Notes under the pieces: model-generated
What the model saw: the letters and a program-made list of their open reading frames with translations, nothing else
Database searches by the model: none
What the model was told of the DNA's origin: nothing
Source: Oscillospiraceae bacterium
GTDB lineage: Bacteria > Bacillota > Clostridia > Saccharofermentanales > Saccharofermentanaceae
Assembly (NCBI GenBank): GCA_902780785.1
Contig: CACZGS010000010.1
Span: forward strand, 1 to 44,362
Reading direction: 5' to 3'
Length of the DNA stretch: 44,362 nucleotides
Shown here: one piece after another, positions 1 to 8,848 of the stretch
How positions within the stretch are numbered: position 1 is the stretch's first letter
Layout: each line of letters begins with the position of its first letter
Position numbers and translations under genes: made by a program

Positions 1-134
1 CTTTAATAAAAACTCAATTCTTAGAATTGAAAAAGGTCCGTTTTACTTCAAGTTTTGCATTCTATTCAATTTTCAAGATCCGTGCATTTCCTTTGATTTC
101 CTGGCTCATTCTGTATGTGCCTCCGTCAAAGTGC
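1..134 (-). other. Probable rRNA operon leader (partial)
   Basis: Read on the minus strand, this noncoding stretch follows a strong promoter and runs off the left edge. It contains TTGAAAATTGAATAGA, which resembles the sequence often found in clostridial and bacillar rRNA leaders and spacers. Near the edge is a small hairpin with 7-bp arms TCAATTC and GAATTGA (plus positions 14-20 and 24-30) followed on the minus strand by five T. No open reading frame of note is present. Calling it an rRNA leader is an inference from the promoter strength and the motif, because the 16S gene itself is not in the window. It could instead lead a tRNA or another stable RNA. Confidence 0.45.
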
Positions 135-140
135 TCGTAA

Positions 141-169
141 AGGATATACCACGGGAGTGTGTATGTCAA
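141..169 (-). promoter_or_regulatory. Strong sigma-A promoter reading off the left edge
   Basis: The minus strand shows TTGACA (164-169), a 17-bp spacer, and TATCCT (141-146). Immediately upstream is a very A/T-rich stretch (about 170-215), like an UP element. The promoter lies downstream of the dacF terminator and points away from it, so it serves a transcription unit beyond the left edge. A perfect -35 with an A/T-rich upstream region is typical of stable RNA promoters. The -10 matches the consensus at four of six positions. Confidence 0.65.
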
Positions 170-267
170 GCAGTTTTTTTAAGTTTTGAGAAAAATTTTT
201 AAAAGCCCTCAAAACCTTTATTACACTAAATTAGAAGCCTGCTCCGTACAGGCGGATTAAAGAGATG

Positions 268-290
268 AAAACAGCGGGCTGAACCCGCTG
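268..290 (-). terminator. Intrinsic terminator of the gyrA-dacF unit
   Basis: A 7-bp stem CAGCGGG/CCCGCTG (272-278 with 284-290) closes a 5-nt loop and is followed on the minus strand by TTTT. It lies 3 nt past the dacF stop codon and separates dacF from the promoter at 141-169. Confidence 0.8.
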
Positions 291-293
291 CTT

Positions 294-1739
294 TTATGAC
301 TGTCTCATTCTCTCTTTATCAAGTCTTTTCGCTCTCTTCGAAGCTGCATTCTTGATCCTGTTGATACGTATCATGAGTACTATATTCAGTATCATAATAA
401 GAAGCATGAAGCCGCCTATTACTCCGGATATCACAGGATTGTTCTTTACGAACAGCTGCAGAGGCGGTAATGTCTCTTCAGGAGTCTCTATCTCCTGCTG
501 CTCCTCCGGGTCAGGTGTGGGAACCGGTGTTGCCTCAGGATCGGCATAGTTCTTAAGATCGTCACCGGGGTTAATGAGAGGATCGTATTTAGGCTGCTGT
601 GCGGAAGGAGCATTGACCCATCTGTAGTCACCTGTCGTTCCGTATACTCTCGTAACCGGATCAGCTTCCCAGCAAGCGAGGTTGCCGTATGCCGTAACAG
701 AAGCCAGATACATAGTAGTATAAAAATAATAGTCAGCCGGAATTCCGCAAATGGAAATCATGAGTTCGTGACCGTTCTCATTAACTGTATATATAGTAAG
801 ACCTTTACCTGCCTGTGATGTGGTACCTGTCTTTCCTCCGATGACTGCAGCAAGATGTGAATTGGTTCCGTTGGCAGTCTTGGATGCAAGCCAGGGATCG
901 TAAAGGAGATAATTGGAGTTCTTTACATAGCTCCACGCATCAGCCCTGTGTCTGTTGGTGGCAACAAAGACATGTGACGGAGCACTGATGAGAGTCTTGA
1001 AGTCTTCGATCTCGGATGCTGCCGACATTATGAGTGCAAGATCATAAGCAGTTGTATAGTGATTATCGTCAGGGAGACCGCAGGCATTTACGAAATGGGT
1101 GCCTTTGCATCCGAGCTTGCTCGCGCGAAGGTTCATGAGAACTGCAAATGCTTCAAGCTTGCGTGATGCAAGGATATGCTCCTTGGTGTCCTTAAGCGTA
1201 TCAAGAATGTACTGCGCATTGACACCGTCTTTATTCATCGTATTGCCGCCTGCAGGATACTTCTGGAAGAAAGCATCCACACAGCCTTCGCCCAACGCGT
1301 TTGCGGCATCGTTGCCCGAAGGGAGCATGAGGCCGTACAAAAGCTCACTGACCTTTACCTTCTCCCCTTCAAGTACACCCATGAGGGATGAATCGTTGCC
1401 GAGGCCCGCAAGGGCACTCTTGCTTACTTCTATCTTTGATGAAGCATCAAGGATCTCAAGGCTCAGAAGGCATGTCATGATCTTCGTCATTGACGCCGGG
1501 TAGATCTTCTCATCCGGATTCATGCTGAGAACGATAAAGCCTGTGGTCTTATCGTAAACGCAATAGGATGCGCAGTGAACATCGCTCAATGCCGGTACCG
1601 GGATCTCAGGCTGACCTACGTCAGCGGAAACAACCTTTGCAGGTAAAGCAAATAAGGCTACGGAACAGACAAGGAATACAGCAGCGATAAAAACCGCCGC
1701 TGTCTTGATTGCTTTTCCTAATGTCTTATTGATCAACAT
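294..1739 (-). CDS. D-alanyl-D-alanine carboxypeptidase (DacF-like PBP)
   Basis: Serine peptidase of family S11 (low-molecular-weight penicillin-binding protein) that trims the terminal D-Ala from peptidoglycan stem peptides outside the membrane. All three active-site motifs are present: SMTK (Ser83, Lys86), SGN (141-143) and KTG (303-305). Residues 10-35 form an N-terminal hydrophobic signal segment. After the catalytic domain comes a proline/glutamate-rich linker (about 400-428), a C-terminal membrane segment (about 437-457) and a basic tail, so the protein is anchored by a true transmembrane helix rather than the usual amphipathic one. The ATG overlaps the gyrA stop by one base (TGATG), which suggests translational coupling. 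It is the last gene before the terminator. Assignment to DacF as opposed to DacA or DacB is not certain. Confidence 0.88.
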   Translation of the reverse strand: MLINKTLGKAIKTAAVFIAAVFLVCSVALFALPAKVVSADVGQPEIPVPALSDVHCASYCVYDKTTGFIVLSMNPDEKIYPASMTKIMTCLLSLEILDASSKIEVSKSALAGLGNDSSLMGVLEGEKVKVSELLYGLMLPSGNDAANALGEGCVDAFFQKYPAGGNTMNKDGVNAQYILDTLKDTKEHILASRKLEAFAVLMNLRASKLGCKGTHFVNACGLPDDNHYTTAYDLALIMSAASEIEDFKTLISAPSHVFVATNRHRADAWSYVKNSNYLLYDPWLASKTANGTNSHLAAVIGGKTGTTSQAGKGLTIYTVNENGHELMISICGIPADYYFYTTMYLASVTAYGNLACWEADPVTRVYGTTGDYRWVNAPSAQQPKYDPLINPGDDLKNYADPEATPVPTPDPEEQQEIETPEETLPPLQLFVKNNPVISGVIGGFMLLIMILNIVLMIRINRIKNAASKRAKRLDKERMRQS

Positions 1740-4441
1740 CAGATATCTTCGTCCTCTTCGTTCTTGTCAGAACCTTCAGCATCATCAGAAACCGCGATGT
1801 CTTCTGCCTCTATCTCTGCAGCAAGAGTATCTGCGAATTCCTGAACCTTCTCTGCGTTAGGGCTCAGGCCGTCTTCTGTATCAACTGTTACTTCAGCGCC
1901 TTCAGCGATCTCTTCGCCTTCTTCGGGTTCTTCGATCTCTCTGTCTGTAAGAGCAAAGTCTACCACGCGCGCCTTGTTGGACTTCATGAGCTTAACGCCC
2001 GATGTAGCTCTGGAGAGCGTAGGGATCTCGTTGGCTCTTACTCTGATGATAACGCCCTGACTCGTAATAATGAGGAGGTCATCGTCGTCAGTAACCGATA
2101 CTGTACCGCAAAGTCTTCCGGTCTTCTCGGAAACTTTGTAAGTAATGATTCCCTTACCGCCTCTGGACTGAACGCGGTAATCGTCTATCTTGGAGCGCTT
2201 GCCGTAACCCAGCTCGGAGATAACGAGGATCTCACGTGAAGGATCAACAGGCTCCATGCCTACTACTTCATCGTCGTCTGCAAGCTTCATTGCACGTACG
2301 CCCGTAGCACCACGGCCCATGTCACGTGCATCGTCGGAATTGAATCTGACTGACTTACCTGCAGCGGATACAACGATGACTTCCTGACCGGCCTTTGTGA
2401 GCTGGACAGCAACAACGCTGTCTCCTTCACGGATCTTTGTAGCGATAAGACCGTTCCTGTTGATATTTGCATACTTATCGATCGATGTCTTCTTGATAAC
2501 ACCGTACTTCGTAACCGTTGTGAGATAGAGGTCGGGTTCTTCGAAGCTGTCGATCGGGATGATGTTCCTGATAGTCTCGCCGTCGTTAAGGTTCAGGAGG
2601 TTAACGAGTGCCGTACCTCTTGCAGAACGTGATGTTGTCTCAGGGATCTTGTAACCCTTGATCTTAAATACACGGCCTGTATTGGTGAAGCATAAGAGGA
2701 ACTTGTGTGTAGTTGTCGTGATGATCTTCTCGACATAGTCCTCTTCTCTTGTGGACTGGCCGGAGATTCCCCTGCCGCCTCTGTGCTGAGCCTTGTAGCT
2801 GTCTACTCTCTGGCGCTTGATATAACCGAAGTGTGTGAGAGTTACAACGATATTCTCTTCTGCGATGAGCGACTCGTCGTCGATATCTTCGAAGGAACCG
2901 TTGATGATCTCTGAAACTCTCGGTGTAGCATACTTGTTCTTGATCTCAGTCATCTCTGTCTTGATGATGTCATCAAGGAGAGTCTTGTCGGAAAGAACTC
3001 TGTGGAAGTATTCGATCTCTTCAGTGAGAGCCTTGATCTCTGCTTCGAGCTTCTCTCTCTCAAGACCTGTGAGACGTCCGAGTCTCATATCAACGATGTG
3101 CTGAGCCTGCTTGTCTGAAAGGCCGAATCTCTCGCACATGCGGACCTTAGCCTCAGCCTCGGTACGTGATGATCTGATGATGGCGATGATCTCATCGATG
3201 TAATCCATGGCGATGAGGAGACCTTCGTCGATGTGCTTCTTAGCCTCATCTTTTTCGAGATCATACTGTGTACGGCGTGTAACAACATCTTCCTGATGCC
3301 GGATGTAGTAATAAAGAGCTTCCTTAAGGCCTACGAGCTTAGGCTCGAGCTTGCCGTCTGCGTCCGGTACAAGTGCGAGCATGTTAGCGCAGCATGCATC
3401 CTGGAGTGAGCAGTTCTTGTAGAGCTGGTTGAGAACAACATCCGCATTGGCATCCTTCTTGAGCTCTATTACGATACGTACCTGCTCGTTACGGTCGGAT
3501 TCATCTCTTAATCCGGAGATGCCTTCGACCTTCTTCTCCTTAACGAGATCAGCCATACGCTCGATGAGTCTTGCCTTGTTGACTGCATAAGGAATGTCGT
3601 GAACGATGATCCTCGTCTTGCCTGCGTGATCTTCGATCTCAGCGTGAGCACGTACAACGATACGGCCCTTACCTGTGAGATATGCCTCTCTGATACCTGA
3701 AGTACCGAGGATAGCGCCGCCTGTCGGGAAGTCAGGTCCCTTAACGACTGTCATGAGCTCATCAACGGTAACGTCAGGATTGTTCATCATCATGATGCAT
3801 CCGTCGATAACCTCGCCAAGGTTATGAGGCGGGATGTTGGTTGCCATACCTACGGCAATACCTACCGCGCCGTTTACGAGGAAGTTCGGGAAACGTGAAG
3901 GGAGCGATACAGGCTCCATCTCGTGTTCATCGAAGTTAGGTCTGAAATCAACCGTGTTCTTGTTGATATCACGCATCATCTCCAATGCGATCTTCTCGAG
4001 CCTTGCCTCAGTATAACGGTAAGCAGCCGGCGGGTCTCCGTCCAATGAACCGAAGTTACCGTGACCGTCTACCAGAGGATGTCTCAGTGAGAAATCCTGG
4101 GCAAGTCTAACGAGAGCATCGTAAACGGATGCGTCTCCGTGAGGGTGGAAACGTCCGAGAACATCACCGATCGTGGTTGCGCACTTACGGTAAGGCTTCT
4201 CGGGAGTAAAACCCTGAGTAAACATTGAATAAAGGATTCTTCTGTGAACCGGCTTGAGACCGTCTCTGATATCAGGAAGAGCACGGTCGGAGATAACCGA
4301 CATTGCGTAGTCGATGAAGGACTTCTTCATCTCTCCGTCTAAGTCAACCGGAACTATTGTCGTTTGTTCTGACTTGAATACCTCGTCCATCTCAGCTTCC
4401 TGCTGAAGTCTGGCCTGTTTCTTGTCGTCGATGTCTGCCAT
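1739..4441 (-). CDS. gyrA: DNA gyrase subunit A
   Basis: Catalytic breakage-reunion subunit of DNA gyrase, which with GyrB introduces negative supercoils. The active-site tyrosine is Tyr143 in RYTEAR. The quinolone-determining region reads HPHGDASVYD (99-108), with Ala104 where Escherichia coli has Ser83. The GyrA box QHRGGRG sits at 552-558 at the start of the C-terminal DNA-wrapping propeller, which distinguishes it from ParC, and a second similar RGGKG motif lies further on. The protein ends in an acidic tail of about 70 residues and at 900 residues is slightly longer than usual. The ATG has a GGAGG site upstream. gyrB is not in the window. It is cotranscribed with dacF. Confidence 0.97.
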   Translation of the reverse strand: MADIDDKKQARLQQEAEMDEVFKSEQTTIVPVDLDGEMKKSFIDYAMSVISDRALPDIRDGLKPVHRRILYSMFTQGFTPEKPYRKCATTIGDVLGRFHPHGDASVYDALVRLAQDFSLRHPLVDGHGNFGSLDGDPPAAYRYTEARLEKIALEMMRDINKNTVDFRPNFDEHEMEPVSLPSRFPNFLVNGAVGIAVGMATNIPPHNLGEVIDGCIMMMNNPDVTVDELMTVVKGPDFPTGGAILGTSGIREAYLTGKGRIVVRAHAEIEDHAGKTRIIVHDIPYAVNKARLIERMADLVKEKKVEGISGLRDESDRNEQVRIVIELKKDANADVVLNQLYKNCSLQDACCANMLALVPDADGKLEPKLVGLKEALYYYIRHQEDVVTRRTQYDLEKDEAKKHIDEGLLIAMDYIDEIIAIIRSSRTEAEAKVRMCERFGLSDKQAQHIVDMRLGRLTGLEREKLEAEIKALTEEIEYFHRVLSDKTLLDDIIKTEMTEIKNKYATPRVSEIINGSFEDIDDESLIAEENIVVTLTHFGYIKRQRVDSYKAQHRGGRGISGQSTREEDYVEKIITTTTHKFLLCFTNTGRVFKIKGYKIPETTSRSARGTALVNLLNLNDGETIRNIIPIDSFEEPDLYLTTVTKYGVIKKTSIDKYANINRNGLIATKIREGDSVVAVQLTKAGQEVIVVSAAGKSVRFNSDDARDMGRGATGVRAMKLADDDEVVGMEPVDPSREILVISELGYGKRSKIDDYRVQSRGGKGIITYKVSEKTGRLCGTVSVTDDDDLLIITSQGVIIRVRANEIPTLSRATSGVKLMKSNKARVVDFALTDREIEEPEEGEEIAEGAEVTVDTEDGLSPNAEKVQEFADTLAAEIEAEDIAVSDDAEGSDKNEEDEDI

Positions 4442-4486
4442 TAGTCGCCTCCGCCCGCGAAAACCAAAGGTTCTGCGGGTAATTAG

Positions 4487-4528
4487 AATACTTTAGTTAA
4501 TAGATATATATCTACAAACTAAAGTATT
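4487..4528. repeat. Nested inverted repeat in the gyrA promoter/leader
   Basis: Perfect 12-bp arms AATACTTTAGTT (4487-4498) and AACTAAAGTATT (4517-4528) enclose a perfect 14-nt palindrome TAGATATATATCTA (4501-4514). The right arm overlaps the predicted gyrA -10 hexamer and the left part lies in the leader. It could be an operator, a cruciform sensitive to supercoiling, or a leader hairpin. There is no T-tract on either side that would make it an intrinsic terminator. Confidence 0.75.
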
Positions 4529-4534
4529 ATACCA
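4526..4534 (-). promoter_or_regulatory. Extended -10 promoter of gyrA
   Basis: The minus strand reads TGG-TATAAT, a perfect -10 (4526-4531) with the TGn extension (4532-4534). The -35 region is poor (TGCGCG at a 17-bp spacing), as expected for an extended -10 promoter. Transcription would begin near 4519, inside the inverted repeat. Confidence 0.6.
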
Positions 4535-4590
4535 TAACTATACGCACACGCGCACGTAATATTATAATATATAGCACAAATGTCCTAATA

Positions 4591-5457
4591 TCAGACTATG
4601 GGGGTTTTGGAAGGTGTGCCTGCTTTTCTGGGGAATCTTGCGGGCGTGGGACGGATCTTGCGGACTACGATTATCGATCTTTCCATGTCAGATCCTGCGA
4701 GTTTGAACGAATCCGTCTTCTCGATGGTGCCGCCCAGAAGAGCGATGGCCTTTGAAGCCTCTTTCTCCTCTTCTTCGGAGTGAGCCTTCATGGCAAGGAA
4801 TACGCCTCCGACCTTTACCAAAGGCAGGCAGTATTCTGCAAGAACGGAGAGCCTTGCTACGGCTCTTGCGGTAACGATGTCATACTTCTCCCTGAACTTC
4901 TTGTTCCTGCCCGCGTCTTCGGCCCTGGAATGCACCGTAGAGCAGTCCTTAAGGTCTAATGCGGCAATGACCTCATCTAAGAACTTGAGGCGCTTATCAA
5001 GCGAATCCATGAGCGTTACGGAAAGCTCCGGGCATGAGATCTTGACCGGGAGTCCGGGAAAACCTGCTCCAGTGCCTACATCCACGAACGTAAGCTTGTC
5101 CTTCTTCGCTTTGGCCTCTTCCTCCCTTATGTAAGGGCAGAGTGTCAGGGAATCTATGAAATGCTTCATGGCGATGCCCTTATCGTCGTCTACGGCGGTA
5201 AGGTTCATGACCTTGTTCTTCTCCTTGAGCATTGAAGCGTAAATCTGGAATGCGCGGATCTCTTCTGCGGACAAAGGAACGCTTATCTCATCCTTGTGAG
5301 ATTCCAGGATAGGCGCAACATCGGTGACTTCCTCGTCATGCTCCGTAATCTTCGTACCTTCAGAACTGATCTCGACCTTCTTGGGAAGGCTCTCCTTCAA
5401 TCGCTTGATATCAGCTTTGGTAAGAGGTTTTCTTTTGGGGAACAGACCGTCAGCCAT
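4591..5457 (-). CDS. rsmG: 16S rRNA (guanine-527-N7)-methyltransferase
   Basis: SAM-dependent enzyme that methylates G527 of 16S rRNA in the decoding region; loss in other bacteria gives low-level streptomycin resistance. The Rossmann core shows the motif GTGAGFPG (128-135), preceded by the family hallmarks NLTA and HFIDSL (about 85-104). At 288 residues it is longer than the usual 207-240: about 45 charged residues lie ahead of the conserved start of the family, plus a short basic/proline tail. The chosen ATG has AAGGAG 8 nt upstream. It overlaps the end of mnmG by 8 nt, the standard order near the origin in Firmicutes. Confidence 0.95.
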   Translation of the reverse strand: MADGLFPKRKPLTKADIKRLKESLPKKVEISSEGTKITEHDEEVTDVAPILESHKDEISVPLSAEEIRAFQIYASMLKEKNKVMNLTAVDDDKGIAMKHFIDSLTLCPYIREEEAKAKKDKLTFVDVGTGAGFPGLPVKISCPELSVTLMDSLDKRLKFLDEVIAALDLKDCSTVHSRAEDAGRNKKFREKYDIVTARAVARLSVLAEYCLPLVKVGGVFLAMKAHSEEEEKEASKAIALLGGTIEKTDSFKLAGSDMERSIIVVRKIRPTPARFPRKAGTPSKTPIV

Positions 5458-7384
5458 TGTTTTGTCTCCTTCTTTGCTCGAGATAAACCAGCAGTACTTC
5501 GCAGTCGGCAGGCGATACGCCCGATATTCTGGAAGCTCTGCCCACGTTCTCAGGCTTCATCTTTGAAAGCTTCTGCGTAGCTTCGATCCTCAATCCCTTG
5601 ATAAGTGAATAATCGATGTCTTCAGGGATCCTGATCTTTTCCAGGTTCTTGAATTTCTCTATCTTCTCTTTCTCAAGAGACAGATAGCCTTCGTATTTGA
5701 TATTGGTCTCGCAGGCGAACCTGATGTTCCTTGCAAGAGGCTTTCTGTCCTTATCGACCGGCGCCAGCAGATCGTAAGTTACACCCGGACGCTTGATAAG
5801 GTCTGCCAGGCTCTCACCTGATTTAGGCAGGGTCTGGCCGCATGTATCTAAAAGTTCTCCCAGTTCTTTTGTGGGAGCCACATATGTCTTCTTAAGTCTT
5901 TCAGTCTCAAGAGCGATCGCTTCGGTCTTCTTTTCGAAGGCTTCGAAAACCTCATCGCTGACAAGACCTATCTCATGTCCTATCGGAGTAAGTCTCTCGT
6001 CGGCATTGTCCTGCCTTAGAAACAGTCTGTATTCGGCGCGGGACGTCATCATGCGGTAAGGCTCCTGTGTGCCTTTGGTAACAAGGTCATCGATAAGAAC
6101 GCCGATGTAGCCCTGGGATCTGTCGATGATGACTGCTTCTTTGCCGAGGAGCTTCATAGCGGCATTGATGCCTGCCACGATGCCCTGTGCAGCTGCTTCC
6201 TCATATCCTGAAGAACCGTTTATCTGTCCTGCCGTGAAAAGGCCGGGAACGACCTTTGACTCAAGGCTTGCCTTGATGGAGAGAGGATCAACGAGATCGT
6301 ATTCTATCGCATAAGCCGCTCTCTGGATCCTTGCATTGCTAAGACCCGGAAGTGACTTTACCATCTTCTCCTGTATCTCTTCGGGAAGGCTTGTGGAGAA
6401 TCCCTGCAGATACATCTCGTTGGTATGACGGCCCATAGGCTCGACGAAGATCTGATGCCTTGTCTTGTCCTTGAACCTCATGAACTTATCTTCTATCGAA
6501 GGACAGTATCTGGGGCCTACGCCCTTGATCTCGCCGCTGTAAAGGGGCGATCTGTCCATGTTGTCCGAGATTACTTTACGTGTTTCTTCCGTAGTCCAGA
6601 TAGACCAGCATGGGATCTGCTCTTCAACGGGAGCCGGAAGCTTTCCTTCCATCTCGTTCCTGTATGAGAACGGCGGGATGTCGTCTTCTCCGTCCTGCCT
6701 TGTCATCTGCGAGAAGTCTATCGAATTGGAATTGACTCTTACGGGTGTACCCGTCTTGAATCTCAGGAGCGGAACGCCCAATGAACCGAGCGAAGCGGAA
6801 AGGCCGACTGATCTCGGAAGTCCGTCAGGACCGCTCTCCGTGATCACTTCACCCCTGATTATCCTTGCTTCCATATATGTGCCGGAACAGATAACCACGG
6901 CACGTGCCATGTAAACGGCTTTGCCTTCGGTCATGACGCCTGCGACGTTGCCGTCCTCATCAGTTAAGAGCTCTGTTATGTGAGCCTGCTTTAACGTTAG
7001 ATTAGGTAGATTCTCAAGATAGAAGCGCATCTCCATGGAATACATCTGTCTGTCTTCCTGCGCTCTCGGAGAATATACGGCAGGGCCCTTGGATCTGTTG
7101 AGCATTCTCATCTGAACAGCGCACTTATCCGCCATTATTCCCATGATGCCGCCCAGTGCATCTATCTCTCTTACGAGCTGGCCTTTGGATGTACCGCCGA
7201 TGGAAGGATTGCAGGGAAGATTTGCAAGGCTGTCTAATGAGAGCGTGAAAAGGATCGTATTAAGGCCGAGCTTAGCAGATGCGTGAGCTGCCTCACAGCC
7301 CGCATGGCCTGCTCCTACTACGGCAACATCAAATGTCCCCGCTTCAAAGCTTGTATCCAAACCTAAAGCTTCACGGATAGTCAT
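5450..7384 (-). CDS. mnmG: tRNA uridine-5-carboxymethylaminomethyl synthase, MnmG subunit
   Basis: FAD-dependent subunit (GidA) that with MnmE modifies the wobble uridine (U34) of certain tRNAs using methylenetetrahydrofolate. The FAD-binding GAGHAGCEAA motif lies near residue 25, followed by the conserved NPSIGG and KGQLVREIDALGG segments. The C-terminal helical domain ends in the MnmE-binding region (GRASRISGVSPADCEVLL). The 644-residue length is normal, with about 15 extra residues before the FAD motif. The start codon directly abuts the mnmE stop, and the 3-prime end overlaps rsmG, so the three genes form one translationally coupled unit. Confidence 0.96.
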   Translation of the reverse strand: MTIREALGLDTSFEAGTFDVAVVGAGHAGCEAAHASAKLGLNTILFTLSLDSLANLPCNPSIGGTSKGQLVREIDALGGIMGIMADKCAVQMRMLNRSKGPAVYSPRAQEDRQMYSMEMRFYLENLPNLTLKQAHITELLTDEDGNVAGVMTEGKAVYMARAVVICSGTYMEARIIRGEVITESGPDGLPRSVGLSASLGSLGVPLLRFKTGTPVRVNSNSIDFSQMTRQDGEDDIPPFSYRNEMEGKLPAPVEEQIPCWSIWTTEETRKVISDNMDRSPLYSGEIKGVGPRYCPSIEDKFMRFKDKTRHQIFVEPMGRHTNEMYLQGFSTSLPEEIQEKMVKSLPGLSNARIQRAAYAIEYDLVDPLSIKASLESKVVPGLFTAGQINGSSGYEEAAAQGIVAGINAAMKLLGKEAVIIDRSQGYIGVLIDDLVTKGTQEPYRMMTSRAEYRLFLRQDNADERLTPIGHEIGLVSDEVFEAFEKKTEAIALETERLKKTYVAPTKELGELLDTCGQTLPKSGESLADLIKRPGVTYDLLAPVDKDRKPLARNIRFACETNIKYEGYLSLEKEKIEKFKNLEKIRIPEDIDYSLIKGLRIEATQKLSKMKPENVGRASRISGVSPADCEVLLVYLEQRRRQNNG

Positions 7385-8806
7385 TTATTTACCTATGCAG
7401 AATCTGGAGAAAATAGTGTCAGCCAATGTAGCGGATACGGTCTTGCCCGTAACCTCGCCGATCTCGTCAAGGCATGCCCTTAAAGCAGATGCGCATACTT
7501 CGGTGCCAAGATTGTTGTCCAGTGCATCCAAAGCGAGCGCAAGCTTCTTCGTAGCCTTTAAGAATTTAGTGTAGTGTCTGCTGTTGGTGATGAGAAGACC
7601 TTCAGAAGCGCCGCCGCCGAGCTCGTTATAGTAGTCGATGATGGCATCTTCGAGCTTGTCGATGTTCAGGTCTTCTTCTGCGCTGATCGAAATAAAGTTC
7701 GTAATGCCGAGCTCTCCGAGTTTTGCTTCGATCTCATCTCTGTCGGGATTCTCGCCGGCATCGCTTTTCGAGAACACGCCCGTAACTGATTCACAGTCTT
7801 CGGCGATCTCTCTTACACATGTAAATGCTTCGTCAACGGTCATGTCCGGCGGGATCATGTAGAAGACCATGTCTGCTCCCCTGCCCGCTTCGTAAGCCTT
7901 GCCGATGCCGATATTCTCGATGATATCTTCGGTCTCACGGATACCTGCTGTATCGATCAATGTAACCGGAATTCCGTTGATGTTTATCTGTACTTCAATG
8001 GTATCTCTCGTGGTTCCGGCAACCTCTGTAACGATCGCTCTGTCAAAACCCGTGAGAGTATTAAGGAGTGTGCTCTTGCCGCTGTTGGGAAGTCCTAAGA
8101 GCGCTACGCGGAGACGTTCGGACAGTATCCTTCCCTTGCCGTATCCTTTGCAGAGTGTGGTAAGCCTGTCGTGGCAGTCGCTTAAGTTATCCTTTACCTC
8201 TTCGAGCTTTGCATCCTCTTCTTCGGGATCTTCTGTGTCGAACTCGGTGAAGGTCTCAAGCATTGCCGCCTGATCGTAAAGGCATTTCTCGATACGGCCG
8301 ATCTCTTCTGCGAGCTTGCCGGATAAAAGGCTTCCTGCAGCTTCAAGCTGTCTCTCGGTCTCTGAATTGATAACGTCCATTACGGCTTCCGCGGAAGCAA
8401 GGCTCATCTTTCCGTTGATGAATGCCCTTCTCGAAAACTCGCCGGGATAAGCCATTCTGATCCCGGACATGCCGAGACACCTTAAGATCTCCTGCTTTAC
8501 TGCTCCGGAACCGTGGGATGATATCTCGACCATCTCTTCACCGGTATAAGAATGAGGCGCTTCAAAATGTGTGAAGACGACTTCATCCACCCTGGCATTA
8601 GTAGACGGATCCTTTACATATCCGAATGCACAGGTATAACCGGGAAGTTCTGATAACCTGGAATAGTCACCGCTGCTTCTTAAGATGACGGAACATTTAT
8701 CGGCAAGTTTTCCACAGCCGTTACCCGAAACACGGATAACCGCTATGCCTGATATTCCGGCCGGCGTTGAGCAGGCGCAGATTGGTTCGTCATCATACGA
8801 ATACAT
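7385..8806 (-). CDS. mnmE: tRNA modification GTPase MnmE
   Basis: GTPase partner of MnmG (TrmE). Its N-terminal domain binds tetrahydrofolate and dimerises; a helical domain is interrupted by the G domain. Visible G motifs are LPNSGKST (G1), TTRDT (G2) and DTAG (G3). The G4 motif, normally NKxD, reads SKSD in the segment VFSKSDAG. The C-terminal catalytic motif CIGK is intact at the very end. Length (473) is typical. No convincing ribosome-binding site lies before the ATG; a small hairpin ATCAG/CTGAT sits in the 42-nt gap after khpB. Function should be normal unless the G4 change weakens guanine recognition. Confidence 0.95.
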   Translation of the reverse strand: MYSYDDEPICACSTPAGISGIAVIRVSGNGCGKLADKCSVILRSSGDYSRLSELPGYTCAFGYVKDPSTNARVDEVVFTHFEAPHSYTGEEMVEISSHGSGAVKQEILRCLGMSGIRMAYPGEFSRRAFINGKMSLASAEAVMDVINSETERQLEAAGSLLSGKLAEEIGRIEKCLYDQAAMLETFTEFDTEDPEEEDAKLEEVKDNLSDCHDRLTTLCKGYGKGRILSERLRVALLGLPNSGKSTLLNTLTGFDRAIVTEVAGTTRDTIEVQININGIPVTLIDTAGIRETEDIIENIGIGKAYEAGRGADMVFYMIPPDMTVDEAFTCVREIAEDCESVTGVFSKSDAGENPDRDEIEAKLGELGITNFISISAEEDLNIDKLEDAIIDYYNELGGGASEGLLITNSRHYTKFLKATKKLALALDALDNNLGTEVCASALRACLDEIGEVTGKTVSATLADTIFSRFCIGK

Positions 8807-8848
8807 CGAAAAAAGCCCGCGGATAAACGATCAGAAACTGATACGTTA

